Positions 1-7,785 of a DNA stretch of 19,375 nt are shown piece by piece (within the stretch, counting starts at the first letter, position 1; each line of letters starts with the position of its first letter). Where the stretch lies: positions 1-19,375 of the forward strand of contig CAZPWS010000058.1 of assembly GCA_964590225.1 (NCBI GenBank), in the 5' to 3' direction. Under the pieces are notes generated by a model. It was not told the origin of the DNA. It ran no database searches and worked only from the letters and a program-made list of their open reading frames with translations. This DNA comes from JAEUSG01 sp964590225. GTDB taxonomy: Bacteria; Fibrobacterota; OXYB2-FULL-49-7; JAEUSG01. A program made the position numbers and the translations under genes.

Positions 1-50
1 GATTTTTCTAAACGCTTTGCATTAGAAATCTTTCTAATGCAAAGTTTGGG
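1..50 (+). repeat. Dispersed palindromic repeat, copy A
   Basis: This 50-bp segment recurs in inverted orientation at 15575-15624 with 46 of 50 positions identical; the differences fall at repeat positions 3, 20, 32 and 33. Its core is a perfect inverted repeat: CTTTGCATTAGAAA at 15-28 and its complement at 31-44, separated by two bases. Outside the core, 7-12 can pair with 45-50 using G-T wobbles if bases 13-14 bulge out, so the whole unit can form one long hairpin. Similarity between the copies stops abruptly at position 50. The left end may extend beyond the window. The element type (REP/MITE-like repeat, transposon end or recombination site) cannot be decided from two copies. Confidence 0.85.
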
Positions 51-336
51 TTTATACGGACCTCATGATATATCACGACACTTTGACAAAAAAGCTACGG
101 GGTTTCATCTTAAGGAATACACCGTGAGAGAAGCCTCGCTGCTGATTACCAAAGCAGGATTTCACAACATTAGACTGATTTACAATACTAAAAAAAGACT
201 CGAACTGGTACCAGCGATAATTGGAAAATCCATTGAGCTGTTAGCATCTATCCTAACAGAGAAAGCAATGGAAAAGTTCCTTAACATACATCGAATTCAA
301 TGTTTATTGGGCTTTAGGATGTTGGTAGTTAAATAG
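1..336 (+). pseudogene. 3' remnant of a SAM-dependent methyltransferase gene
   Basis: The frame is open from the left edge; the first ATG, at 37, lies inside the palindrome of repeat copy A. From about position 51 the product reads LYGPHDISRHFD followed by ATGFHLKEYT. This is typical of the C-terminal half of class I methyltransferases found in glycan and O-antigen clusters, where a TPNR-type strand normally precedes GPHD. Here that strand is replaced by repeat-encoded residues, and no SAM-binding glycine motif is visible. The C-terminus (CLLGFRMLVVK) looks native. Its last 40 bases overlap the 3' end of the convergent GH43 gene. I infer a gene broken at the repeat. An alternative is a gene that continues intact to the left with the repeat inserted in frame. 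Confidence 0.6.
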
Positions 337-1901
337 GCAAAATCAGCAAAAACGCGACTTCCCGATAAATCCTGACAGCATAAGCCATAAAAAGCGCCAG
401 TGAACCGATGGCCTTTACCGCCATATTCATCGCTTAATATGGTTCCATCTAGTGTTTTGCCCACTTGATAATATTCTGTTCCATCTAACGAATAGGAGAA
501 GTTCAAACCTCCGTCCTTATCCATAACCATTTCAAGATATATCGGAACCGAATGCGGCAGCGCAATATCCTGCTTCAAAACCTCACCAGCGCCTTCCATA
601 TCAGACGAAATTATATTAAGAGAACGACACCTTCTTTCATCGTCAAAACTGATGCGAAGGTAATGATAACTATCACTTGAATACCACGCGATAAGTCCGG
701 CCATCTGCTGAAACGACTCAGGGTTAAACTCTACAACCGTACGGACACTACACGGCAAGCATGTAAATCTCCGTGCTATCAAGCTCTGATGAAACAATGA
801 GTCCAGAGACTCTCCACCAATCAACCGAAGAAATCCGGGCCGTTCTTTCAAAGAGAGCCAATCCTCGCTAAAGGGGCGCCTGAGACTCTGAAAAACAGAT
901 GGTATTATCTCCCCGTCAAATTTGACGGAATCAAAGCAGCCGGTTTCTGGTTTATTCTGAACCACTTCTATCGGTGATTCAATCTCCAAGAGGGGTGCAT
1001 TACCACCATGCTTTAACTTCAGCCAGCCATCAGAAATCCACACTACCTCCTGAATCGCGGTTTCTCTTCCTAAAATTGAACGGGAAAGCGGTCCTATAGG
1101 CCTGCTAACAAGATGGGTTAGATACCATTTTCCATTCTCAGCTTCAACAAGCGAAGCATGGCCAGCTTTTTGCAGTATCAGTGAACGATCACCGCAGGAA
1201 GTTAGTATTGGATTATCAGGACAGACTTCCCAACCCCGATAAAGAGACTTGCTCCTGCATAAAGTTACCGCATGAGAATATCCCGTCCCTCCCTCTGCTG
1301 TGATAAGATAGTACCATCCATTCCGTTTATAAATATGCGGACCTTCAGTACAACCCAAAGCAGTGCCCCTGAATATTATCTCTTTTCTGCCAACCAACTT
1401 TTCCGAGACAGGAGAATATTCCTGCAGTACAATGCCATGGAAATGATTTCTATCCCTGCGATGATCCCATACCATATTGACAAGATACTTCCTTCCGTCA
1501 TCATCATGAAACAAGGAGGGATCAAATCCGCTTGAATTAAGATAAACTGGATCACTCCATTCGCCCTCTATGTGATTAGCCGTTACAAGATAGTTATGAA
1601 CATCTTTATAGATGCTTTTTGCGTTCCTGACATTGGAGTAAATAAGCCAGAAAAGACCGTCAGCATAAGTGATACAAGGTGCCCAGACACCTCCCGAAGC
1701 AGGGCAACCAACTATATCAAGTTGTTTAGAGCGAGCAAGAGGTCGATTAACTAAACGCCATACAGCGAGATCCTTTGACTGATGAATCTGCACACCAGGA
1801 AACCATTCAAATGTTGAAGTGGCGATATAGTAATTATCACCAACCCTACAAATAGATGGATCTGGATTAAACCCGGGTAAAATTGGATTTCTGATCGTCA
1901 T
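297..1901 (-). CDS. GH43 beta-xylosidase / alpha-L-arabinofuranosidase
   Basis: This 534-residue protein has the full length of two-domain GH43 beta-xylosidases. The five-bladed propeller catalytic domain covers about residues 1-310: NPILPGFNPDPS holds the catalytic base D14, GFDPSLF holds the pKa-modulating D127, and TEGPHIY holds the general acid E186. These sit close to the known positions in GH43 xylosidases. Residues of about 335-525 fit the C-terminal concanavalin-like domain that caps the active site. No signal peptide is visible, so it probably acts in the cytoplasm on imported xylo-oligosaccharides. The ATG lies one base past the stop of the propeller gene, and its AAGGA ribosome site is inside that gene's end, suggesting translational coupling. 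It is the last gene of the three-gene operon. Some related enzymes prefer arabinofuranosides. Confidence 0.93.
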   Translation of the reverse strand: MTIRNPILPGFNPDPSICRVGDNYYIATSTFEWFPGVQIHQSKDLAVWRLVNRPLARSKQLDIVGCPASGGVWAPCITYADGLFWLIYSNVRNAKSIYKDVHNYLVTANHIEGEWSDPVYLNSSGFDPSLFHDDDGRKYLVNMVWDHRRDRNHFHGIVLQEYSPVSEKLVGRKEIIFRGTALGCTEGPHIYKRNGWYYLITAEGGTGYSHAVTLCRSKSLYRGWEVCPDNPILTSCGDRSLILQKAGHASLVEAENGKWYLTHLVSRPIGPLSRSILGRETAIQEVVWISDGWLKLKHGGNAPLLEIESPIEVVQNKPETGCFDSVKFDGEIIPSVFQSLRRPFSEDWLSLKERPGFLRLIGGESLDSLFHQSLIARRFTCLPCSVRTVVEFNPESFQQMAGLIAWYSSDSYHYLRISFDDERRCRSLNIISSDMEGAGEVLKQDIALPHSVPIYLEMVMDKDGGLNFSYSLDGTEYYQVGKTLDGTILSDEYGGKGHRFTGAFYGLCCQDLSGSRVFADFAYLTTNILKPNKH

Positions 1902-1902
1902 A

Positions 1903-3078
1903 TTATAATGTCCTTATATCGAAAAGGGCTATCTTGCGTTCTCCAAAATGTATTGTGTCAATTGTGATATACCTTGAATCGGCTGACCAACGGGGATGTA
2001 AATCGCAACGAACCTCGCCAATTGGCACAGCCGGATGATTGAACCTACCAATTTCTGTTAATTCTCCGGTTGACACTTCCACAAGGGCAATTTTTTGCAT
2101 GCCATCCTTGGGATATGTATCAGCCGCAAGCCACTTACCATCTGGCGAAAAAATAAGGTGTCCCATTGGTCCCATACCTCTGTGAATTCTGCTCGCACGG
2201 AGAGGAATTTTGTCTTCTTCGAATACAACATATTCGTGCCCTCGACCGCACCAGTTTGCATCTACAAGAACTTCTCTTGTCCCCCGACCCCACATCTGAT
2301 GTGAAATCTGTGCATTGCTCCATAGCATCTCCGGCAATGGACAAAGTACTTCGCTCCCATCAAGATTCATTGTAATCATATGAGTTTTCCACATCCCCTT
2401 GTGTGGATCCTGCCTATGTCTGAGCAATACCATAAGCCTCGTTGAATCAGCGTTGAAAATTGCATGATTAAGCCAAATATACTGGTCGTCAAGGTCGTAT
2501 GGGCAGGGGTGCGCCTTTAAGAGATTACGATATGGTGCTATGAGTTTGCTCTCCCCACTAAGCATATTAATAAGAAACAAACCGTCATTATCAAGGTCTG
2601 GCATGGGCTTGTCGAGCGGAACTTCGGCTCTCGCATACGAGTAACCCCTGCGTGGAATGCGAGCAAAGTCAAGGCTTGCCCCCCACTTTCCATCTCGGGA
2701 AATCACATAAATTGGTCTTGTATATTCACCAATAATCTTTCCTGAGCTTGAATCACAAATTCGCGCCAAGGGGCGCCATTCCGATCCGGTAGCAACAAAA
2801 TCGTTATAAACAAAATGATTTTTAAGATGAGGCAACCAGAGAGTCATCGCCCCCTGCTGATGACACCAGCTTTCGGTTTCGGCACACCGTACAAATACTT
2901 TCTCACGGATGTCAATGTATCCGACTTCTGCCTTCTCACCCTTCTCTGGCAATCTTGTTTGCTGCGGTATTTTAAGCGACAAATGTCTGAACCCATCCGG
3001 CTCAATTGCGAATCTGTCGTAATACCCGAACATGAAATTACCCTTTTCGGGAGAAAGTACCGACCATTTATTCTCCAT
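1903..3078 (-). CDS. Oligogalacturonate lyase-like beta-propeller protein of unknown function
   Basis: This 391-residue protein has repeated beta-propeller strands of TolB/WD40 type (SPDGKWLAAD at 311-320, SADSRYITID at 365-374). It begins with a GYYDR motif seen in a widespread family of uncharacterised propeller proteins near polysaccharide-degradation genes. Four histidines start successive blades: H205 (NHAIF), H260 (SHQMW), H307 (GHLIF) and H361 (HPRW). The length and the ring of histidines resemble PL22 oligogalacturonate lyases, which bind a metal through propeller histidines. The exact residue correspondence was not verified. There is no signal peptide, so the protein is probably cytoplasmic. 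Its start overlaps the esterase stop by 11 bases and has an AAAGGAG ribosome site four bases upstream. A role in processing plant-cell-wall oligosaccharides is inferred from context; a non-catalytic sugar-binding role is also possible. Confidence 0.7.
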   Translation of the reverse strand: MENKWSVLSPEKGNFMFGYYDRFAIEPDGFRHLSLKIPQQTRLPEKGEKAEVGYIDIREKVFVRCAETESWCHQQGAMTLWLPHLKNHFVYNDFVATGSEWRPLARICDSSSGKIIGEYTRPIYVISRDGKWGASLDFARIPRRGYSYARAEVPLDKPMPDLDNDGLFLINMLSGESKLIAPYRNLLKAHPCPYDLDDQYIWLNHAIFNADSTRLMVLLRHRQDPHKGMWKTHMITMNLDGSEVLCPLPEMLWSNAQISHQMWGRGTREVLVDANWCGRGHEYVVFEEDKIPLRASRIHRGMGPMGHLIFSPDGKWLAADTYPKDGMQKIALVEVSTGELTEIGRFNHPAVPIGEVRCDLHPRWSADSRYITIDTIHFGERKIALFDIRTL

Positions 3079-3847
3079 AACGCTCCTTTATCCAACGAAT
3101 AGATTCACTACCCCAATCAAACTTGGCATTCAAGCCAAGCCCATGGCGCCCCTTTTCATAAAAATGGGCTTCATATGCGATACCGCTGTTTTTTAACGCT
3201 GCAACAAGTAGTTGACTGTTATCGACTGGAACACTTTTATCTTCCACTGTATGCCATATAAAACAGGGCGGAGTTGCAGCAGTTACGCATAATTCACCAG
3301 AACATTGCTCAATTAAAAAATCACTTGGGGCATCACCAAGCAGATTTTTTCGCGATCCCATATGTGTGTGGGGAGATTTCATTGTGACCACAGGGTAACA
3401 GAGAATCCCAAAATCTGGGCGCAAATTTATGCTGCTTTCATAGTTTTGATATTGTGTTAAAACCGTAACGGCAAGATGACCGCCAGCAGAAGAACCGATA
3501 ACACCAAGTTTGTTTGCATCAATACCAAACTGCTCGGCAGATTCTCTAACCGTTTTTATAGCAGCCAGCCCGTCTTCAAGCATAGCTGGATGCCTGTATC
3601 CCGCTGTACCCAACCTATACGAAACAACGAAAGACGCTATTCCTTGTTTAGCAAAATAATCAGCATAGCCTTTCCCCTCATGCGCAGCCAGATTACCATA
3701 CCCACCACCGGGGAAGACAATAAGTCCGATTGAATTACTCTTTTTGTTGTCTGGCAAAAAGCATTCTATCAAAGGTTTTGGGGTTGTGTAAGATTTTTCA
3801 AGCTCCCCGTAGATTTGTTGCAATGGTTCTTCCCCTTTCAAAAACAA
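3068..3847 (-). CDS. Alpha/beta-hydrolase esterase, probable acetylxylan/feruloyl esterase
   Basis: This 259-residue alpha/beta hydrolase has an oxyanion-hole motif GGGYG (47-51), nucleophile elbow GSSAGG with S120, acid D203 (VEDKSVP) and base H235 (GRHGLGL). The pattern HEGKGYADYFAKQG after the oxyanion loop is typical of the BD-FAE/acetyl-xylan esterase group that removes acetyl or feruloyl groups from xylan. No signal peptide is seen, so it should act on imported oligosaccharides. The start is TTG: GGAGG (3856-3852 on the minus strand) lies four bases before TTG 3847, and a second TTG at 3841 would give a ten-base spacing, so the exact start is uncertain. It is the first gene of the operon with the propeller protein and GH43 xylosidase, which supports a hemicellulose role. 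The exact acyl substrate is inferred. Confidence 0.88.
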   Translation of the reverse strand: MFLKGEEPLQQIYGELEKSYTTPKPLIECFLPDNKKSNSIGLIVFPGGGYGNLAAHEGKGYADYFAKQGIASFVVSYRLGTAGYRHPAMLEDGLAAIKTVRESAEQFGIDANKLGVIGSSAGGHLAVTVLTQYQNYESSINLRPDFGILCYPVVTMKSPHTHMGSRKNLLGDAPSDFLIEQCSGELCVTAATPPCFIWHTVEDKSVPVDNSQLLVAALKNSGIAYEAHFYEKGRHGLGLNAKFDWGSESIRWIKERYGE

Positions 3848-3966
3848 TAAACCTCCACTATAAGATAGTATTTGTCAAAACGACGGAAAACAAACTTTAT
3901 ACTTGAAATATAACATAGAATAATGTATTATTTATAAAAAACATCCCTTATAATAAGGTATATTTC
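3848..3966. promoter_or_regulatory. Divergent promoter region between esterase operon and ATPase gene
   Basis: This 119-base AT-rich gap separates divergent genes and must hold both promoters. Rightward, TATAAT at 3949-3954 is a perfect -10 box about 12 bases before the ATPase ATG, with only a poor -35. It lies inside the 13-base perfect palindrome CCTTATAATAAGG (3946-3958), which could be an operator. The implied transcript would have a leader of only about six bases and no ribosome site. Leftward, TTGTTT (3893-3888) and TACTAT (3870-3865), 17 bases apart, form a weak sigma-70-like promoter just ahead of the esterase GGAGG. Confidence 0.4.
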
Positions 3967-5307
3967 ATGTTTAATCGAACCATAAGCAAAGATTTGCAGA
4001 GATGGGCAGACAGTAAAACCAGAAAACCATTGGTTCTGCGTGGTGCCAGGCAAGTTGGGAAAACAACAGCCATAAGGATGTTTTCACGCCAATTCGATAC
4101 CTATATACCGCTAAATCTCGAACTAAAAGCTGATCGCGAAATTTTTACAAAGGCAACCTCACCTGCAAATCTTCTGGATTCCATATTTTTTACCAGAAAC
4201 ATTCAGAGAAACAGCAGCGGCCGTACACTTATCTTTATCGATGAAATTCAAAAATCGTCCGAAGCAGTTGCGATGTTGCGCTACTTTCACGAAGAGGCAC
4301 CCCATCTTTTTGTCGTGGCAGCAGGTTCGCTCCTTGAAACAATAATGGATACTCAGGTTTCGTTCCCCGTTGGGCGTGTTGAGTTTATGCTGCTACATCC
4401 ATTTTCCTTTGAAGAATTTATCGGCGCTTTAAAAGAGGAAGCGGCTGTCCAAGCATTAAATACCATTCCAATTCCCGACTACGCACACGAAAAACTCACA
4501 TCACTATTCAAAATGTACATGCTCATCGGTGGAATGCCTGAAGCAATAAAGGTTTTTACAGAGACAGGTTTAACATCAAGCATAGATACCGTTCACGAAT
4601 CCTTAATTATAGCCTATCTTGAAGATGTTGAAAAATATGCACGCTCACAACGCATTGTCCCGATTATTCGCCACATTATAGGAACCGCATGGAATGAGGC
4701 CGCTGGGCGCATCAGATATGACGGTTTTGGTAATTCAAACTATAAATCCAAGGATATCAAGGAGGCTTTTTCAGTTCTGCAAAAAGCCTTCCTTTTTCAG
4801 GTTGTCCATCCCGTAACGGCAACAGCCCTGCCAATTATGGCAGATACAAAAAAATCTCCAAGACTTCACGCGCTGGATACTGGTCTGTTTGTTTTTAAAA
4901 CAAACATGCGAAAGAACCTTTTTACGACTTCAGATGTCAGCACTGTTTTTTCTGGAAGGATTATTGAACATATTGTCGGACAGGAAATATATGCAATAAG
5001 TAGTTCTCCATTACATTCTCTGAACTTCTGGGTACGGAATAAAAATCAATCAAATGCAGAGATTGATTATATCTTGCCTGTTAACGGTTGTATAATCCCC
5101 ATTGAAGTCAAATCCGGTGCCAACGGTCGCCTCCGTTCACTCCATGCTTTTATAAATGCTGCAAATCATACAACCGCCGTGCGATTATATGGCGGTCCTT
5201 TTAAGACGGAGCAGCAGCACACCATAGATGGCAAGAAATTCACATTGATAAACATCCCGTGGTATCAGGCTTCAAAAGTGGAAGAGTATGTTGGAAAGTT
5301 TATGTAA
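3967..5307 (+). CDS. AAA_14/DUF4143-family ATP-binding protein
   Basis: This 446-residue protein has the two-domain layout of the AAA_14-DUF4143 family. The N-terminal P-loop ATPase has Walker A GARQVGKTT (26-34), Walker B LIFIDE (88-93) and a sensor-like AAGSLLE (118-124). The C-terminal DUF4143 half ends in a PD-(D/E)xK-like pattern of E340, D367 (AEIDYIL) and E380-V-K382 (PIEVKSG). The length is usual for the family. Members are very common in anaerobes and archaea, spread by transfer and occur in many paralogues. Their cellular role is unsettled, so no specific function is claimed. The gene stands between two functional blocks, with its own likely promoter and no visible ribosome site before the ATG. 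Confidence 0.93.
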   Translation: MFNRTISKDLQRWADSKTRKPLVLRGARQVGKTTAIRMFSRQFDTYIPLNLELKADREIFTKATSPANLLDSIFFTRNIQRNSSGRTLIFIDEIQKSSEAVAMLRYFHEEAPHLFVVAAGSLLETIMDTQVSFPVGRVEFMLLHPFSFEEFIGALKEEAAVQALNTIPIPDYAHEKLTSLFKMYMLIGGMPEAIKVFTETGLTSSIDTVHESLIIAYLEDVEKYARSQRIVPIIRHIIGTAWNEAAGRIRYDGFGNSNYKSKDIKEAFSVLQKAFLFQVVHPVTATALPIMADTKKSPRLHALDTGLFVFKTNMRKNLFTTSDVSTVFSGRIIEHIVGQEIYAISSSPLHSLNFWVRNKNQSNAEIDYILPVNGCIIPIEVKSGANGRLRSLHAFINAANHTTAVRLYGGPFKTEQQHTIDGKKFTLINIPWYQASKVEEYVGKFM

Positions 5308-5372
5308 ATAGCGCTAACAATTCCCTTTTCAATTATAGTAAACGCTTAACACAAAATTGTATATATAAACCT

Positions 5373-6407
5373 ATGCGACGACTGCTGCTGTGCCTTATCC
5401 TAACTGCCGTTTGCCGACTGCACGGTATGGTCGATTTTGAGCTAATACCGCGTGGAGGGCGCGCACTTGCAATGGGTGGCACAGGTTCAAGTATTTCAAA
5501 CAATGCATACGCAACATTTTACAATCCCGCACTTCTTTGTCGGGTAGAAAAAATTGAACTTTCTCTTGAATACACTCCTTTGTGGGGCTTAGGCGACCAT
5601 CTTACAAGTGCAGGAGCCGTTTTCCCTTTTGCGAAAGAGGCATCAATGGCTGTGGCCTTCTCAAGAGCAGAAATAACCGATATCCCAATGTATAACGAAC
5701 TCACCGGTGTCTCTTTTGAAGAACGGATAACTAACCTATCACTGCGTTCAACCGGAATACCTTCGGGAACATTAAGCAACTCATCAGACTTGCTTATTTT
5801 GTCGGTTAGCCGCTGGTTTAATTTTAACGCGTCAACAGGAGAATTTAGCCGTCTATCCATTCCCCTGACTGTATCCGGCGGCGTTTCAGTAAAATTTAAT
5901 CGGCAGTTGTTCTCCGTAGAATCTGGTGAGGCTGCCCCCGATTATGTTGGGATTTCTACTGATGTTGATGGGGGTGTCCTTGCATTCTTCGACCTTGACA
6001 GGGACATTAGGCGCAATACTGCAATCAAAAGATTCAGCGCATCTCTTGTATTGAAAAATATATTCGCCTCGTCAATGCAATACAATACCGATACACGATA
6101 CATGGACGAAGGCGAGAGAATAAGGATTGTTGGAATTTCTTATGAGCATCTATTGGATAAATTCAAAACGGCGGCCACAGCAACTGTTGACTTTATTAAA
6201 ACAAAGGATAAAAACCTTGAAAGAATTGGGGGGGAGCTTCTTTACGATAACAAACTTGCTGTAAGACTTGGCCTAATCGATGAGTCTATTTCATTTGGTT
6301 GCGGTTTTCGTTACCATAATTTCAGCATTGATTGGGCTTACCGACGACACGATCTTGCATCGCAACCATATAAAATCACAATTTCATATCAAATAGGTCA
6401 TAATTAG
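5373..6407 (+). CDS. PorV/UPF0164-like outer-membrane beta-barrel protein
   Basis: With the start at ATG 5373 the product has 344 residues and opens with MRRLLLCLILTAVCRLHG, a convincing Sec signal peptide. The frame extends upstream to 5259, but that would overlap the ATPase gene and bury the signal, so the later start was chosen. The mature N-terminus RGGRALAMGGTG followed by NNAYATFYNPALL matches the signature of the PorV/PorQ and UPF0164 families, FadL-like outer-membrane barrels. Alternating hydrophobic strands continue to the end, and the protein closes with ITISYQIGHN, like a final barrel strand. In Bacteroidetes PorV serves type IX secretion; no other such component is visible here, so that role is not claimed. 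No ribosome site precedes the ATG. tilS follows after 14 bases. Confidence 0.82.
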   Translation: MRRLLLCLILTAVCRLHGMVDFELIPRGGRALAMGGTGSSISNNAYATFYNPALLCRVEKIELSLEYTPLWGLGDHLTSAGAVFPFAKEASMAVAFSRAEITDIPMYNELTGVSFEERITNLSLRSTGIPSGTLSNSSDLLILSVSRWFNFNASTGEFSRLSIPLTVSGGVSVKFNRQLFSVESGEAAPDYVGISTDVDGGVLAFFDLDRDIRRNTAIKRFSASLVLKNIFASSMQYNTDTRYMDEGERIRIVGISYEHLLDKFKTAATATVDFIKTKDKNLERIGGELLYDNKLAVRLGLIDESISFGCGFRYHNFSIDWAYRRHDLASQPYKITISYQIGHN

Positions 6408-6421
6408 ATCTATCATGCTTC

Positions 6422-7735
6422 ATGCCAAATAAATTTGAACAAAAAATCATTAGCTACATAAGAAGCGAAGGTTTTGGAATTGAAAACAGCAGTGCTATTG
6501 TTGCATTGTCAGGTGGAGCGGATTCAGTTGCTCTACTGCATATTTTTAAACGCATATTATGTGGAATTTTTAATGTCAGATTGTCGGCTGCCCACTTAAA
6601 CCACTCATTACGCGGAAAAGAATCCGATCGCGATGAAAAATTTGTTAAACAACTATGCAAAAATTTGGGGATTGCTCTTATATGTACAAAATGCCGCATA
6701 ATTCCCCAAAAGGGCGAATCCATGGAAGAGGCAGCAAGACGAATAAGATATGATTTTCTCTTAAAAGCTGCCGCTACTCAAAACTCCCGCTATATTGCAA
6801 CAGCGCACCACAGAGATGATCAGGCTGAAACCGTACTTTTCAGACTGATGTCCGGTAGTGGTCCTAATGGCCTTGCCTCAATTGCCCCTGTTAATCTTCC
6901 ATACATACGCCCACTCTTGTCGGTAAGCCGAAAGGAGATCGAAGAATATCTTATAAATAAAAAGATTGATTGGCGAACAGATAATTCCAACTTCGATGTA
7001 TCAATTTCCAGAAATAGGATCCGCCACCGCCTTATACCCTTCATGATTAAAGAATTTGGAGAACATATTCCAGATACCATAGCTCGCTTTGCAGATAATT
7101 GCCGCTCTACCCCCAACGCGGTGTCTGACGCAAAAAAGTTAATAGACCAACTGCTTCAGCCACACACCGGTAAAGTAGCACTTTCTCGTAAGCAATTATC
7201 TGAACTAATTGAGCTCACTACACAAAATAAACAATCTGTTAGAAGAATGGTACCGCTTGGAGAAGGTATTTTCGCATTTAAAGCTATTAATGGAATTTTA
7301 TTGCAGAAAGAGAATCCCCAAGAAAAAAAAATTAACTCCAAAAGAATGTCGGTAACAATCGACTTGAAAGAAGGAGTGCATGACACAGGAAATTTTGGCA
7401 TTGTAGCTCTTAAGCAACTTCCCGCAAACATTCAAGACATAAAACTTCCGGATGCGAAGGCAAAAACAGCCTATTTCGACGCAGCTAAAGTAGGTAAACT
7501 AATAACCATAAGAAATAGAAAGAGTGGTGACTTTTTTACTCCACTCGGCTCAAAAGGAAGAAAAAAGATAAGCGACCTTCTTATTGACGAAAAAGTGCCG
7601 CAGGCAAAAAGAGATTTATTACCAATAGTTACCTTTGGGGAAGAAATAGCATGGGTTGTGGGGGTAAGAATTTCCGAAAAATTCAAAATTACCGAAAAAA
7701 CGGAAAACATAGTCATTATAAGGTTCACTAATTAA
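6422..7735 (+). CDS. tilS: tRNA(Ile)-lysidine synthase
   Basis: TilS ligates lysine to C34 of the tRNA-Ile with a CAU anticodon, using ATP, so that it reads AUA codons. The 437-residue protein has the N-type PP-loop SGGADS (30-35) after a hydrophobic strand, then AHLNHSLRG and ATAHHRDDQAETVLFR, all hallmark TilS motifs. The C-terminal part (TIRNRKSGDFFTPLGSKGRK, then the ISDLLIDEKVP region) matches the TilS C-terminal substrate-binding domain, so the protein is full length. No good ribosome site is seen before the ATG, and it follows the barrel gene by 14 bases, suggesting shared transcription. ftsH follows after a 50-base spacer; tilS next to ftsH is a recurrent bacterial arrangement. Confidence 0.96.
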   Translation: MPNKFEQKIISYIRSEGFGIENSSAIVALSGGADSVALLHIFKRILCGIFNVRLSAAHLNHSLRGKESDRDEKFVKQLCKNLGIALICTKCRIIPQKGESMEEAARRIRYDFLLKAAATQNSRYIATAHHRDDQAETVLFRLMSGSGPNGLASIAPVNLPYIRPLLSVSRKEIEEYLINKKIDWRTDNSNFDVSISRNRIRHRLIPFMIKEFGEHIPDTIARFADNCRSTPNAVSDAKKLIDQLLQPHTGKVALSRKQLSELIELTTQNKQSVRRMVPLGEGIFAFKAINGILLQKENPQEKKINSKRMSVTIDLKEGVHDTGNFGIVALKQLPANIQDIKLPDAKAKTAYFDAAKVGKLITIRNRKSGDFFTPLGSKGRKKISDLLIDEKVPQAKRDLLPIVTFGEEIAWVVGVRISEKFKITEKTENIVIIRFTN

Positions 7736-7785
7736 TATCTTTGTTATAGAGTTTTATGATAAGAAACAATATACTGGAGGAATAG

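Noticed and set aside
1..50. Integron attC site
   Set aside because: The hairpin has outer AAAC and GTTT steps and bulged bases, but the flanks do not fit the RYYYAAC and GTTRRRY consensus, and there is no cassette array or integrase.
3857..3878. Promoter on the minus strand with a perfect TTGACA before the esterase gene
   Set aside because: The following TATAGT is only ten bases away, far from the 16-18 needed, and no other -10 box is correctly spaced to that TTGACA.
5259..5372. Longer barrel-protein start overlapping the ATPase gene
   Set aside because: The extra 38 residues lack conserved character and would place the clear signal peptide internally; ATG 5373 is preferred.
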